Positions 23,207 through 32,597 of a stretch of 64,000 nt of DNA are shown piece after piece. The first letter of the stretch is position 1; every line of letters begins with the position of its first letter. Made by a program: the position numbers and the translations under genes. The notes below the pieces were generated by a model. That model had not been told where the DNA came from. It made no database searches and worked only from the letters and a program-made list of their open reading frames with translations. The DNA lies in the NCBI RefSeq assembly GCF_008000995.1, contig NZ_CP042828.1, forward strand, positions 2,966,882-3,030,881. Reading direction: 5' to 3'. The stretch is from Ruania zhangjianzhongii (GTDB taxonomy: Bacteria > Actinomycetota > Actinomycetes > Actinomycetales > Beutenbergiaceae).

Positions 23207-23623
23207 TCATCCCGGTCCCAGGTAGCCGTGCAGTACTGGAATGTTACGTGCGACGCCGAAAAGTACCAACGCCGCCGCAACCGTGGCGAACAACCAGGCC
23301 GGCGGGTTCCGCGGTGGCACGTTGCGCCAGGAACGCCAGAGCCACCGCGCCCAGAGCAGGCCGAGCACCGGCAGGGCGACGGTGAGCATCGGGTTCATCG
23401 CCCAGGCTCCAGCCAGATCGCCGGTGGCCAGCGAGGAGACGGTACGCAGCCCTCCGCAGGTCGGACAGTAGTAGCCGGTCAGGGCGAGCAACGGGCAGAG
23501 CACCGGCCCACCGTGACCAGGGTTCCACCACACCACCAGTGCGGTACCGGCCGCGAGAACGGCACCGATCAGCACGGGGCCGAGCCGGTCCCGGCGCACT
23601 GCTCGGGCCGGCGCTGGTCTCAC
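23207..23623 (-). CDS. DUF2752-family membrane protein
   Basis: A 138-residue membrane protein. The family core reads CPLLALTGYYCPTCGGLR, with a CPxCGG pair next to the membrane, followed by a conserved AMNP and two further helices. The cysteines suggest a metal or redox site, which is not proved. The GTG start overlaps the stop of the gene upstream (GTGA). It is part of a chain of four small membrane proteins between trpE and trpC. Confidence 0.88.
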   Translation of the reverse strand: MRPAPARAVRRDRLGPVLIGAVLAAGTALVVWWNPGHGGPVLCPLLALTGYYCPTCGGLRTVSSLATGDLAGAWAMNPMLTVALPVLGLLWARWLWRSWRNVPPRNPPAWLFATVAAALVLFGVARNIPVLHGYLGPG

Positions 23624-23907
23624 TCCTGCGCCCGCACCCGCTGTACCTGTCCATAGCCGGCAGCGCGCAGGACGATGCTGGCGATCACACCGACGACGGC
23701 CACGGCGATACCGGCGTAGATCAACGGCATCGACGGCAGGATGAATCCGATGGCCACGATGAGCGCCCCCAGCGCTCCGCCGGCGAATAGGGTCCAACCG
23801 GCTCCGGTGCGGCCGTGGTTGGCGGGCGGAGGGCCCACCGGCAGCGTGTCGGCGGAGTAGTGGCCACCGGCCACGGAGTCCACCGCGTGTGAGTTCACAT
23901 CGGTCAT
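23620..23907 (-). CDS. HGxxPAAW-family small membrane protein
   Basis: A 95-residue protein with the actinobacterial motif HGRTGAGW (HGxxPAAW family) just before the first of two helices (TLFAGGALGALIVAIGFIL and LIYAGIAVAVVGVIASIVL). Members of this family commonly lie next to Trp-operon genes. Function is unknown. I chose the ATG at 23907 (MTDVNSHAVDS) after a purine-rich stretch; a GTG 18 bases upstream is possible. Confidence 0.85.
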   Translation of the reverse strand: MTDVNSHAVDSVAGGHYSADTLPVGPPPANHGRTGAGWTLFAGGALGALIVAIGFILPSMPLIYAGIAVAVVGVIASIVLRAAGYGQVQRVRAQE

Positions 23908-23949
23908 CGAGATCTCGCCCTTCACCAGCAGTATCGACCTGGCTCCAGA

Positions 23950-24546
23950 CTACCGGTCCTCGGGCTCGCTCGGGTCTTCGCCACGGCTGAGTGCATCCCA
24001 GTCGGAGATGTGCTGGCGGGTACCGCCCGGCGCCGGGCGCGGGTCACGTTCGTACCGCTGACCGACGCGGGTCCAGGCGCCCATCACCCACGGCAGCACC
24101 GCACCGAGCACGGTCAGCACAGCTGCGATCACCAGCGTCACTACCGGCCAGGCGTACAGCTGCACGGGCCCGTCCAGCTCCGAGACCGGGGAGAGCTCAC
24201 CGGCGGCGGCCCGCAGAGCCGACTCCGGTGCCCGGATGAAGAGGATGGTCGTGACCCCGGCGAGCACACCGCACAACGCCACGGCCAGGGCCGCGACCAC
24301 GCGGGCGATCCGCCCAGCCAGGCCGATCGCAAGCCCTGCCGCCAGGATCACCAGGGCCGTACTCGGCACTACCGGTTCCGCCTCGGTGCCATTCACCTCG
24401 GCGGCTCCGATCGCGTCCAGGCTCAGCGCCACCGGTACCGTCGCCCAGGGCGGCAGTGCGCTGAGCAGCAGCAGCGCCCCGCCGGCGAGCACTGCGAGCA
24501 CGGCCTTGGCCCGGGAGAGCCGCGGCCTCGTGGCGTCCTGGCTCAT
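23950..24546 (-). CDS. Trp biosynthesis-associated membrane protein (TIGR02234-like)
   Basis: A 198-residue membrane protein with four predicted helices, of the type found after trpE in actinobacteria (TIGR02234/Trp_oprn_chp). The pattern LSALPPWATV after the first helix and the two central helices fit that family. The ATG overlaps the trpE stop as ATGA, so translation is coupled. Its biochemical role is not known; tryptophan or precursor transport has been considered for the family without proof. Confidence 0.85.
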   Translation of the reverse strand: MSQDATRPRLSRAKAVLAVLAGGALLLLSALPPWATVPVALSLDAIGAAEVNGTEAEPVVPSTALVILAAGLAIGLAGRIARVVAALAVALCGVLAGVTTILFIRAPESALRAAAGELSPVSELDGPVQLYAWPVVTLVIAAVLTVLGAVLPWVMGAWTRVGQRYERDPRPAPGGTRQHISDWDALSRGEDPSEPEDR

Positions 24547-26099
24547 CCCAGGTCGTCCAGGCTGGCCGCCCGCTGCACAGCCCGTACCGCTGCGGCCGCC
24601 TTGTTCCGGCTCTCCCAGTACTCGGCCTCCGGATCGGAGTCGGCCACCAGCCCGCCGCCGGCCTGCACGCTGGCCCGTCCGCCGGAGATCACCGCGGTCC
24701 GGATCGCGATCGCCATGTCCAGGTCACCGTCGAGGTCGAAGTAGCCCACCGTGCCGCCGTAGATGCCGCGCCGGGCCGGCTCCAGCTCGTCGATCAGCTC
24801 GATCGCTCGTGACTTGGGAGCACCGGAGAGCGTGCCCGCTGGGAACGTGGCGGTGAGTACGTCCACTGCGGAAGCATCCGGGCGTACCGTGCCGGTCACC
24901 GTGGAGGACATGTGCATGATGTGACTGAACCGCTTCACCGCCATGAACTCCACCACAGCGACCGTTCCCGGCTCGCACACCCGGCCCAGATCGTTGCGGG
25001 CCAGATCCACCAGCATCAGGTGCTCGGCGCGTTCCTTCGGGTCGGCGAGCATCTCTGCCGCCGCGGCAGTGTCCTCGGCGGGGGTGGCCCCGCGGGGACG
25101 GGATCCGGCGATCGGGTAGCTCTGCGCTGCCCGGCCGGTGACCTTCACCAGAGTCTCCGGCGAGGAGCCGACCACGTGGAAGTCGCCGCCATCGGCATCG
25201 GGCAGGTGCAGGAAGTACATGTACGGGCTCGGGTTGATGGTGCGCAGCACCCGGTACACGTCCAGCGGATCGGCAGGGCTGTCCAGGTCCAGCCGCTGCG
25301 AGAGCACCACCTGGAACACGTCGCCGTCGCGGATCGCCTGCTTGGCAGTGGCGACACCGGCGGTGAAGTCCTCCCGGGCCGTGCGGAAGGATAGCTCCGG
25401 CTCGCTCGCCTCGCCCTGCACCAGCGGGTAGGAGCGGGTCGGGGCGAGCAGGTCGGCCTGCATCGCGTCCAGCCGCGCGAGGGCGTCTGCGTGCGCCTCG
25501 TCGACGCGCTGGTCGGTGTCGTCGGAGTTGATCGCGTTGGCGATCAGCCACACGTCCCCGGTGTGGTGGTCGATCGCGGCCATGTCCCCCACCAGGCACA
25601 GGCTCACCGTGGGCACTTCGGACTCGGTGACCGCGCGCCGGGGCAGCGTCGGCTCCCAGTGATGGACGATGTCCCAGCCCAGCGAGCCGACCAGACCACC
25701 GGTCAGCGGCGGCAGATGATCCAGACTGGGCGTGTGCAGGGCGGCCAGGGTGCCGCGGAGCACGTCCAGCACATCACCGTCGGTGGGCACCGAGACCGGC
25801 ACGTCGCCGCTCCAGTGCGCCTGCCCGTCGCGTTCGGTGAGGATCGCCCGGGCGGAGACACCGATGAAGGACCACCTGGACCAGACGCCGTCGGTGGCGG
25901 ACTCGAGGATGAACGTCCCCGGCCGCCCGGAGGAGAGCTGACGGTACAGACCAACGGGAGTGACGTCGTCGGCGAGGAGCCGGCGTACCACCGGGATCAC
26001 CCGGCGATGCGTGGCCAGCTGCCGGAACTCGCCCAGGTTCGGCCAGGTCTGCCCCCAGGGCAGGCCGGTCGGGTGGTCCGGAGCGGGTCCCGCGGTCAT
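24543..26099 (-). CDS. trpE: anthranilate synthase component I
   Basis: TrpE (518 residues) converts chorismate to anthranilate with a glutamine amidotransferase partner that is not in this window. The N-terminal domain has the tryptophan-sensing segment FILESATDG (LLES type). The catalytic domain has [22 protein letters not shown]-type [24 protein letters not shown], and the C-terminal [20 protein letters not shown] followed by [19 protein letters not shown]. The start overlaps the hisI stop as ATGA. Feedback inhibition by tryptophan is expected from the conserved LES motif. Confidence 0.97.
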   Translation of the reverse strand: MTAGPAPDHPTGLPWGQTWPNLGEFRQLATHRRVIPVVRRLLADDVTPVGLYRQLSSGRPGTFILESATDGVWSRWSFIGVSARAILTERDGQAHWSGDVPVSVPTDGDVLDVLRGTLAALHTPSLDHLPPLTGGLVGSLGWDIVHHWEPTLPRRAVTESEVPTVSLCLVGDMAAIDHHTGDVWLIANAINSDDTDQRVDEAHADALARLDAMQADLLAPTRSYPLVQGEASEPELSFRTAREDFTAGVATAKQAIRDGDVFQVVLSQRLDLDSPADPLDVYRVLRTINPSPYMYFLHLPDADGGDFHVVGSSPETLVKVTGRAAQSYPIAGSRPRGATPAEDTAAAAEMLADPKERAEHLMLVDLARNDLGRVCEPGTVAVVEFMAVKRFSHIMHMSSTVTGTVRPDASAVDVLTATFPAGTLSGAPKSRAIELIDELEPARRGIYGGTVGYFDLDGDLDMAIAIRTAVISGGRASVQAGGGLVADSDPEAEYWESRNKAAAAVRAVQRAASLDDLG

Positions 26100-26470
26100 G
26101 AGCTCTCCAGGTCGGTCCGCGCGGGCAGCTCGCCGCCGGCGCGGAAGCAGGTGCGCGCACCGGTGTGGCAGGCCGGACCGACCTGGTGCACCCGCACCAG
26201 CAACGCATCGCCGTCACAGTCGATCGCCACCGAGCGCACGTACTGCACGTTCCCGGAGGTGTCCCCCTTGCGCCAGTACTCCTGCCGGGACCGGGACCAG
26301 TAGGTCGCTCTGCCTTCGGTGAGGGTGCGGTGCAGCGCTTCGTCGTCCATCCAGGCGACCATCAGCACCTCCTCGTTCGCCTCGTCCTGCACCACAGCGC
26401 AGACGAGTCCATCGGCGTTGCGGGCCAGGCGGGCGGCGATCTCGGGATCCAGGGGGGAGTTCTCAGGCAC
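26096..26470 (-). CDS. hisI: phosphoribosyl-AMP cyclohydrolase
   Basis: HisI (124 residues) opens the ring of phosphoribosyl-AMP in histidine synthesis. The sequence has the family signature [19 protein letters not shown], the metal-binding DCDGDALL, and the zinc cysteines in CHTGARTC. The GTG at 26470 ([15 protein letters not shown]) is preceded by AGGA and matches the domain start; an in-frame ATG 24 bases upstream is an alternative. This is the single-function actinobacterial form without a HisE domain. Confidence 0.95.
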   Translation of the reverse strand: MPENSPLDPEIAARLARNADGLVCAVVQDEANEEVLMVAWMDDEALHRTLTEGRATYWSRSRQEYWRKGDTSGNVQYVRSVAIDCDGDALLVRVHQVGPACHTGARTCFRAGGELPARTDLESS

Positions 26471-26509
26471 ATGACGATCCTGCCATGTCCGCACCCGGGT
26501 ACCGTCGCC

Positions 26510-28288
26510 TCAGTCGCTGGCGGACACCCAGGACGCGTGCAGCCGCCCGTAGACGCCACCCGCGGCGACCAGCTCGGCGTGTGGACCGAGCTGCACGATC
26601 CGGCCGGCGTCGACCACCACCACCAGGTCCGCGGCCTCCGCGGTGGACAGCCGGTGCGCGATCGCCACGCTGGTCCGGCCAGCGGTCAGGTGGATGAGCG
26701 CGGTCGAGATCCGCTGTTCGGTCGCCGGGTCGACGGCGGAGGTCGCCTCGTCCAGGACCAGCACGTCCGCATCGGCCAGGTAGGCGCGAGCGATCGCCAC
26801 CAGCTGCCGTTCTCCGGCGGACAGGGACTCCCCCCGCTGCCCAACGTCGGTACGCACCCCGTCCGGCATGGTCGCCAGCCAGGGGCCAAGGCCAAGGTCT
26901 CGCAGTGCCCGCTCGATCTCCTCCTCGCTCAGCCCCGGCCGGCCGTAGCCGACGTTGCCGGCGATGGTGCCGTTGAACAAGAAGCCTTCCTGCGGCACCA
27001 CGACGATACGCTCGTGCAGGTCGGCGAGGGTGAGCTGGTGCAGATCCACTCCCGAGAGCCGCACCGTGCCGGAGTCGGGGTCCATCAGCCGGGTAAGCAG
27101 CTTGGCGATCGTGGTCTTCCCCGAGCCGGTCTCCCCCACGATCGCTACCCGCGCGCCGGGCGGAATGGTCAGGGTGACGTCCCGGAGCACCGGCGGCCCG
27201 CCCGGGTAGGCGTAGTTCACCTCGGCCAGCTCCAGTCCGGCCGGGCCGCGGGGGCCGGGGCTTGCCGGGTTCTCCGGATCGGCCACGTCCAGCGGGGTGT
27301 GCACGATCCCGATCACCCGCCGCCAGCCGGCTACCGCGTTCTGCATCTCGTTCAGCACCTCGGTGGCGGACTGCACCGGGCCGGTGAACAGCTGCACCAG
27401 GAACAGGAAGCCGAGCAGCTGGCCGACGGTCAGAGAACCGCCGATGCCGAGCATCGTGCCGATCAGCACCACCGCGCCCAGTGCCAGACCGGAGAGCAGC
27501 ACGCCGGAGGAAAAAGCGAGGGAGGCGAACGTCTGGGCCCGGACGGCGGCATTGCGGTGCGCGCTGATCGCTTCGTCCAGCCGCTCCTGGGTGCGCTGCT
27601 CGGCGCCGTAGGAACGGATCGTCTGGGCACCGACCACCGCCTCGGATATCCGGGCGAGCATGGTGCCCACCCGGGTACGCACGGCAGCGTAGGCGACGTT
27701 CAGGGCCCGCTGGGCGCGGGGTGCGAGCACGATCATCGGGGCGTAGGCCAGCCACACCACGAGGGTGAGCTGCCAGGAATAGAAGGCCATCGCGATAGTG
27801 GCGGCGGCGATCTGCAGCGTGGAGAGCACCAGCTGCATCCCACCCCACTGCACGAACATCGAGATCGTGTCCACATCGCTGGTCACCCGGGAGACCAGCG
27901 CGCCGCGGCGTTCGCTGTTCTGGGTGAGCGTGGACAGATCGTGCACGTGCCGGAACGCCCGCACCCGCAGCTGGGCCAGACCGGCCTCGGCTGCCTGGAA
28001 CAGCCGGACGTTCACCCAGCTGGTGCAGGCTGCCGTGACCAGCAGACCCACGGCGCACACGGCCGCGAGCTGGAGCACCAGGGACACGTTCACCCCGGTC
28101 TCGGCCAGCAGCCCGCGGTCGGTGGTGATCTGCACCGCGAACGGCACGATCAGCTTGCCGGTGGTGGCCAGTACCGCCAGGGCCAGGGTGACGCCCAGTC
28201 CGCGGCGCATCGCCGGGGACAGCCGCAGCCCCTCCCGAAGGGTGCCGAACACCCCGAGAGTCGAGGTGTCGGTGATCTGGGTGCTCAC
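26510..28288 (-). CDS. ABC exporter half-transporter, canonical ATPase site
   Basis: A 592-residue fused membrane-ATPase half-transporter. Six predicted helices occupy about residues 30-310. The nucleotide domain has Walker A GETGSGKTT, Q-loop VVPQEGFLF, signature LSAGERQL, Walker B VLVLDEATSAVD with the catalytic Glu, and the H-loop AIAHRLST. It starts at a GTG that overlaps the stop of the partner gene (GTGA), so the two half-transporters should form a heterodimer in the cytoplasmic membrane. Substrate is unknown; multidrug-type exporters are the closest family. Confidence 0.92.
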   Translation of the reverse strand: MSTQITDTSTLGVFGTLREGLRLSPAMRRGLGVTLALAVLATTGKLIVPFAVQITTDRGLLAETGVNVSLVLQLAAVCAVGLLVTAACTSWVNVRLFQAAEAGLAQLRVRAFRHVHDLSTLTQNSERRGALVSRVTSDVDTISMFVQWGGMQLVLSTLQIAAATIAMAFYSWQLTLVVWLAYAPMIVLAPRAQRALNVAYAAVRTRVGTMLARISEAVVGAQTIRSYGAEQRTQERLDEAISAHRNAAVRAQTFASLAFSSGVLLSGLALGAVVLIGTMLGIGGSLTVGQLLGFLFLVQLFTGPVQSATEVLNEMQNAVAGWRRVIGIVHTPLDVADPENPASPGPRGPAGLELAEVNYAYPGGPPVLRDVTLTIPPGARVAIVGETGSGKTTIAKLLTRLMDPDSGTVRLSGVDLHQLTLADLHERIVVVPQEGFLFNGTIAGNVGYGRPGLSEEEIERALRDLGLGPWLATMPDGVRTDVGQRGESLSAGERQLVAIARAYLADADVLVLDEATSAVDPATEQRISTALIHLTAGRTSVAIAHRLSTAEAADLVVVVDAGRIVQLGPHAELVAAGGVYGRLHASWVSASD

Positions 28289-30138
28289 CGGACCTCCTGC
28301 TCGTCTTGAGCCTGGCGCTGGCGCCGGTAGGTGGTGACCAGGCGGCGGTAGCCGGCGTCCCGGGCGAGCAGGTCGGTGTGCGGCCCGTGGTCGATCACCC
28401 GGCCGCCATCCAGGTGCAGCACGGAATCGGCGAGCATGATGGTGGCACTGCGGTAGGCGACCAGCACCACGGTCACGCCGCCGGCGTAGCGGCGCAGCCG
28501 GGCGAGGATGTCCTGCTCGACCACCGGGTCGACCGCGGAGGTGGCGTCGTCCATGATCAGCAGCCGTGGTCGGCGGATCAGGGCCCGGGCGATCGCCAGC
28601 CGCTGGCGCTGACCACCGGAGAGGGAGGTGCCCCGTTCACCGACGACCGTGTCCGCACCGTGCGGGAGTGCGTTCACGAAGTCGTCGGCACGGGCGGTGC
28701 GCAGCGCTTCTGCCACCTCCTCGGTGCTGTACGGCTCACCGGTGGCCCGATTGCGCTGCCCGAGGGTGACGTTCTCGGTGATCGTGTCCTCGAAGACGAA
28801 GGCGTTCTGCGCCACCAGGGCGATCGCAGCGGTGCGGTCTGCCGACCGTACCGACGGCGCAGCCAGGCCGTCGTAGCGCACCTCGCCGGCGCTGGGGTCC
28901 TGCAGGCGGGCGAGCAGGTCCACCAGGGTGGACTTACCGGAGCCGGTGGGCCCGACCACGGCGAGCGTCCGGCCGGCGGGCACCTCCAGGCTCACCTGGT
29001 GCAGCAGGGCCCGGTCGGGGTTGCCGAGCAGCCCGGGCACGCTCACGCTCACCCGGTCGGCCGCCAGGTGCAGTCCGCCGGTGGCGCCGAGCGTGGCGTC
29101 GCCCTCACTGAGGTAGCCGCGGGCGTCGATCACCCGGGAGATGCGCTCGTGCCCCACGAGGGAGCGGGGCAGGTCACCGAGGACGAAACCGATCGCCCGG
29201 ATCGGGAAGGTCATCACCGTGAGCAGATAGGCGGTGGTGACCACATCACCGGTACCGATGAGGCCATCGGCCGCCCGGACCGTGCCGACCGCCAGGACCA
29301 CCAGCGTGGCCAGGGCCGGCAACAGGTCGATCACCGGGTCGAACACGCTGCGGATCTTTCCGACGGCCACGTTCGACGCCCGCAGGTCCTCGGCGGCGGC
29401 CTCGAACCGGGCCTCCTCGAGCGACTCGGTGCCCAGCGACTTGACCACGGCAGCGGCCTCGAAGCTCTCGTGCGCGACGTCCGAGGTGTGCGCGCGTTCG
29501 TGCTGCACCCGGGTGATCGCCGGGGACATGTACCGGCGATACACGGCGTTGGCCACCAGCACCATCGGCAGCACGCTCACCCCCACCAGACCGAGAACCG
29601 GGTCGGCGGCGAGCATCGCTGCTGAGGCCACCAGCAGCATCGCCACCACGCCGAGCGCGAACGGCAGCGGAGTGAACACGAACCCGGCGGACTCGGCGTC
29701 GGCGTTCGCATTCGAGAGCAGCTGCCCGGTGGGGTGGCGCCGGTGCCAGGACATCGGCAGTCGCAGGTACTGGCGGGTGACTCGGCGGCGGTGCCCGGCC
29801 TGGACATCGAACGAGCCCATCCCGGCGAACACGCGGCGTCCGGCCACTCCGACGGCGGTGAGCACACCGATCCCGAGCAGGCCGAGCCCGGCCAGCCAGA
29901 TCGCCGATGCGGCCACCCCGCTACCGTCGATCGCGGGCACCACCACCCGGTCGGTGATCCGACCGAGCACCCAGCCCTGCGCCACCATGGCGAGGCCGTA
30001 GAGCACCGAGGCGCTGATCGCGATCGCGAAGGTGCGCGGCTGCGAGCGCAGCCCGCGTCCGATCAGCAGCAGCGAACGACGCAGCGCGCCGCCGGGCAGG
30101 GCATACCGCTGCGCTGGGCGCGCGGAGGCGGTGGGCAT
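28285..30138 (-). CDS. ABC exporter half-transporter, degenerate ATPase site
   Basis: A 617-residue partner of the downstream half-transporter. Membrane domain about 30-330. The nucleotide domain keeps Walker A GPTGSGKST and signature LSGGQRQ. Two catalytic positions are altered: Walker B ends in MDDATSAVD (Asp for the catalytic Glu) and the H-loop reads LVAYRSAT (Tyr for His). Such asymmetry is established for heterodimeric exporters (TM287/288, BmrCD type), with one hydrolysing and one regulatory site. The ATG at 30138 (MPTASARPAQ) is chosen; the adjoining GTG at 30141 has GGGAG nearer the ideal distance and is equally possible. Confidence 0.92.
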   Translation of the reverse strand: MPTASARPAQRYALPGGALRRSLLLIGRGLRSQPRTFAIAISASVLYGLAMVAQGWVLGRITDRVVVPAIDGSGVAASAIWLAGLGLLGIGVLTAVGVAGRRVFAGMGSFDVQAGHRRRVTRQYLRLPMSWHRRHPTGQLLSNANADAESAGFVFTPLPFALGVVAMLLVASAAMLAADPVLGLVGVSVLPMVLVANAVYRRYMSPAITRVQHERAHTSDVAHESFEAAAVVKSLGTESLEEARFEAAAEDLRASNVAVGKIRSVFDPVIDLLPALATLVVLAVGTVRAADGLIGTGDVVTTAYLLTVMTFPIRAIGFVLGDLPRSLVGHERISRVIDARGYLSEGDATLGATGGLHLAADRVSVSVPGLLGNPDRALLHQVSLEVPAGRTLAVVGPTGSGKSTLVDLLARLQDPSAGEVRYDGLAAPSVRSADRTAAIALVAQNAFVFEDTITENVTLGQRNRATGEPYSTEEVAEALRTARADDFVNALPHGADTVVGERGTSLSGGQRQRLAIARALIRRPRLLIMDDATSAVDPVVEQDILARLRRYAGGVTVVLVAYRSATIMLADSVLHLDGGRVIDHGPHTDLLARDAGYRRLVTTYRRQRQAQDEQEVR

Positions 30139-30282
30139 CACGAGGTGGGCTCCCTGGGCACCGGATGGCTGGCGCGTCCCCCGCACCGGTGACCGGGTGG
30201 CGGCAGTGGACGACTGTCCGCCATCCTTCCACACCGCACGGCCGATCCTCGAGCCAGCGATCCGTGTGCAAGGGTGAGCAGC

Positions 30283-30915
30283 ATGTGGGCACAGGTGGAA
30301 CAACAGGCACTGGCCACGACGCTGCTGCAGGCAGGTCCCGAGCAGGACACGCTCTGTGCCGGGTGGCGCACCCGGCACCTGGCAGCACACCTGTACCTGA
30401 GGGCGCACCAGCCGTGGCGGCTGCTCGGCCTGCCCAGCAGCGACGGTCTGGACGAGCTCGCCGAGGAGTGCCGGGACGTGCTGCGCTACGAACAGGTCGT
30501 CGAGCAGTTTCTGCAGCGGCCCGCCTGGCCGTGGCGGCTGGGTCAGCTAGGCGGGATGAACGATCTGGGCAACCTGGTGGAGTACGTGGTGCACCACGAG
30601 GACGTGCGCCGCGCCGGCGACGACCCGGCTCCGCCGCGGACCCTGCCGCCGGAGCTGAACGCGGCGATCTGGGCCAGGTTCGCGCCGATGTCGGCGGGCT
30701 TCTACCTCCCGGCACCGGTCGGCGTCCTGCTGACCGTGCCCGGAAGTCCGCGGATGCAGCGGCGGGCCCGGCCCGGGGCCGATCCGGTGCGAGTGGTCGG
30801 ACCGCCGGTGGAACAGGCGCTGTACGCGATGGGCCGGCGCGGCCAGGCGCAGGTGCAGCTGCGTGGCAGCACCATGCAGGTGCAGCGCTTGGCGGACTGG
30901 CTCAGCGCACGCTGA
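30283..30915 (+). CDS. TIGR03085-family / mycothiol-dependent isomerase-like protein
   Basis: A 210-residue protein of the DinB-like maleylpyruvate isomerase superfamily, closest to TIGR03085. The N-terminal [17 protein letters not shown] contains the early helix with metal-site His residues, and [15 protein letters not shown] holds the second pair (HHED). Relatives use mycothiol, consistent with mshC in this window; activity is not proved. The start ATG at 30283 is preferred over a GTG at 30274. Its 3' end overlaps the convergent hisF gene by 14 bases. It is divergent from the ABC exporter pair. Confidence 0.8.
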   Translation: MWAQVEQQALATTLLQAGPEQDTLCAGWRTRHLAAHLYLRAHQPWRLLGLPSSDGLDELAEECRDVLRYEQVVEQFLQRPAWPWRLGQLGGMNDLGNLVEYVVHHEDVRRAGDDPAPPRTLPPELNAAIWARFAPMSAGFYLPAPVGVLLTVPGSPRMQRRARPGADPVRVVGPPVEQALYAMGRRGQAQVQLRGSTMQVQRLADWLSAR

Positions 30916-31672
30916 ACCCGGCGGCGGCCAGCGCGTCCTTGACCTGACGGATGGTCAGCGTGGCGAAGTGAAACACACTGGCGGCGAGCAGTGCATCCGC
31001 GCCCGCCTGCGCGGCCTGGACGAAGTGCTCGGCGGTTCCGGCGCCACCCGAGGCGATCAGCGGCACGTGCACCTGGGCGCGCACGTCGGCGAGCATCTCC
31101 AGGTCGAACCCCGCAGTGGTGCCGTCGGCGTCGATGGAGTTCAGCAGGATCTCGCCCACACCGAGATCCTCGGCGCGGCGTACCCACTCCAGTGCGTCCA
31201 GACCTGTGCCCCGGCGACCCCCGTGGGTGGTGACCTCGTACCCGGACGCTGTCGCTGCGCCGTCGCGCGTGCGCCGGGCGTCCACGGACAGCACGAGTAC
31301 CTGGGAGCCGAACCGTGCCGCGATCTCGGCGATCAGCTCGGGCCGCGCGATCGCGGCGGTGTTCACCCCCACCTTGTCCGCTCCGGCGCGCAGCAGAGCG
31401 TCCACATCGGCAACGCTGCGCACTCCCCCGCCCACGGTCAGCGGGACGAACACCTGCTCGGCAGTGGCCGAGACCACTTCGATCGTGGTGGCCCGCCCGT
31501 CACTGGAGGCGCTGACGTCCAGGAAGGTGACCTCGTCGGCGCCGTCGGCGTCGTACCGGCGGGCCAGCTCGACCGGGTCGCCGGCGTCGCGCAGGTTCTC
31601 GAAGTTGACGCCTTTGACCACGCGGCCAGCGTCCACGTCCAGGCACGGGATCACCCGCAGCGCCACGGTCAT
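30902..31672 (-). CDS. hisF: imidazole glycerol phosphate synthase, cyclase subunit
   Basis: HisF (256 residues) uses ammonia from HisH to make imidazole glycerol phosphate and AICAR. It begins with [18 protein letters not shown], where Asp12 is the expected catalytic residue, and has [32 protein letters not shown] with the second catalytic Asp, and the late phosphate site [12 protein letters not shown]. The ATG overlaps the stop of the FKBP gene (ATGA). The matching hisH is not in the window. Confidence 0.97.
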   Translation of the reverse strand: MTVALRVIPCLDVDAGRVVKGVNFENLRDAGDPVELARRYDADGADEVTFLDVSASSDGRATTIEVVSATAEQVFVPLTVGGGVRSVADVDALLRAGADKVGVNTAAIARPELIAEIAARFGSQVLVLSVDARRTRDGAATASGYEVTTHGGRRGTGLDALEWVRRAEDLGVGEILLNSIDADGTTAGFDLEMLADVRAQVHVPLIASGGAGTAEHFVQAAQAGADALLAASVFHFATLTIRQVKDALAAAGFSVR

Positions 31673-32556
31673 GAGCCGGCCCCTTCGGTGCCGTCCATCG
31701 CGGAGACGGCGAGTACGTCGATCACATAGACGAGGGTATCGTCCCCGAAGGCCTGCTCCGGCGGCACCACCAGCATGATCTGGGAGCCGACCCGGGCATC
31801 CACCAGTCCGTTCTGCCACCCTTCGATCAGACCGGTGAAGGCGATCGTGGTCGGCCCCTGTCCGGGGGTCCAGGTGGACTCCACCACTTCACCGTCGGAC
31901 CAGCCGACCGCCGTGTAGCGCACGGTGACCGCCATTCCGGAGCGGACCTGGGCGCCGTCGCCCCGGCGCAGCGGGACGATCTCGAGATCGCTCGGCGGGT
32001 CGTGGTCCGGGATGGTCACCGTGGGTCCACCGGAATCGGCCACGGTGACTTCTGGGGCGTCCTCCGGCGGATCGACCGGTTCGCCCCAGGCGCGGGTATG
32101 CATGATGTCGTAGACCAGCACTACCGGTTCCGGCCGCTCGGCGGTACCGAGCTCGACCCGGAGCAGGCGGGTGCCTTCGGTGCTGCCGAGGAGATCTTCG
32201 TACAACGGTCCGGCATCGTCCTCGGTGATCCGGGTGGTCTGTGGCTGAGAGCCGAAGTTGTCCTCGATCACCTCGCCGGTGCTCGCGTCCACAGCCAGGT
32301 AGGAGAGCAGCGCTACGTCATCCTCGGCGAGGGCGGGGCCCTCTCCCTCGAGAACGGTGGCGGTGCTGGTCTCGGTGACGTCCAGCGGCGCCGGAAAGCT
32401 CACCTGCGGCAGTGCACCGAACTCCCCACCCACGGTGACCTGTTCGATCGCGGTGGGGTCGTCGTCGTCGGAACTGCACGCGCCCAGCCCCAGCAGCAGG
32501 GCGAGGAGCAGGACCAGGCCGTGCAGCGGGCGGGGAGATGTCAGGGTGGGACGCAC
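31669..32556 (-). CDS. FKBP-type peptidyl-prolyl isomerase lipoprotein
   Basis: A 295-residue exported protein with lipobox GLGAC and an Asp-rich segment after the Cys. Two FKBP-like domains follow. The first (about 80-165) is weakly conserved. The second (about 205-285) keeps [39 protein letters not shown] and VVPPEQAFG, so it is probably the active isomerase. It resembles FKBP lipoproteins encoded next to pafA in other actinobacteria. The GTG at 32556 gives a clean signal peptide; a GTG at 32580 is an alternative. Its stop overlaps the hisF start. Confidence 0.88.
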   Translation of the reverse strand: MRPTLTSPRPLHGLVLLLALLLGLGACSSDDDDPTAIEQVTVGGEFGALPQVSFPAPLDVTETSTATVLEGEGPALAEDDVALLSYLAVDASTGEVIEDNFGSQPQTTRITEDDAGPLYEDLLGSTEGTRLLRVELGTAERPEPVVLVYDIMHTRAWGEPVDPPEDAPEVTVADSGGPTVTIPDHDPPSDLEIVPLRRGDGAQVRSGMAVTVRYTAVGWSDGEVVESTWTPGQGPTTIAFTGLIEGWQNGLVDARVGSQIMLVVPPEQAFGDDTLVYVIDVLAVSAMDGTEGAGS

Positions 32557-32597
32557 GGGCAGAGATCTTACGTGGCCCACCTTGACGACTGTTCCAC

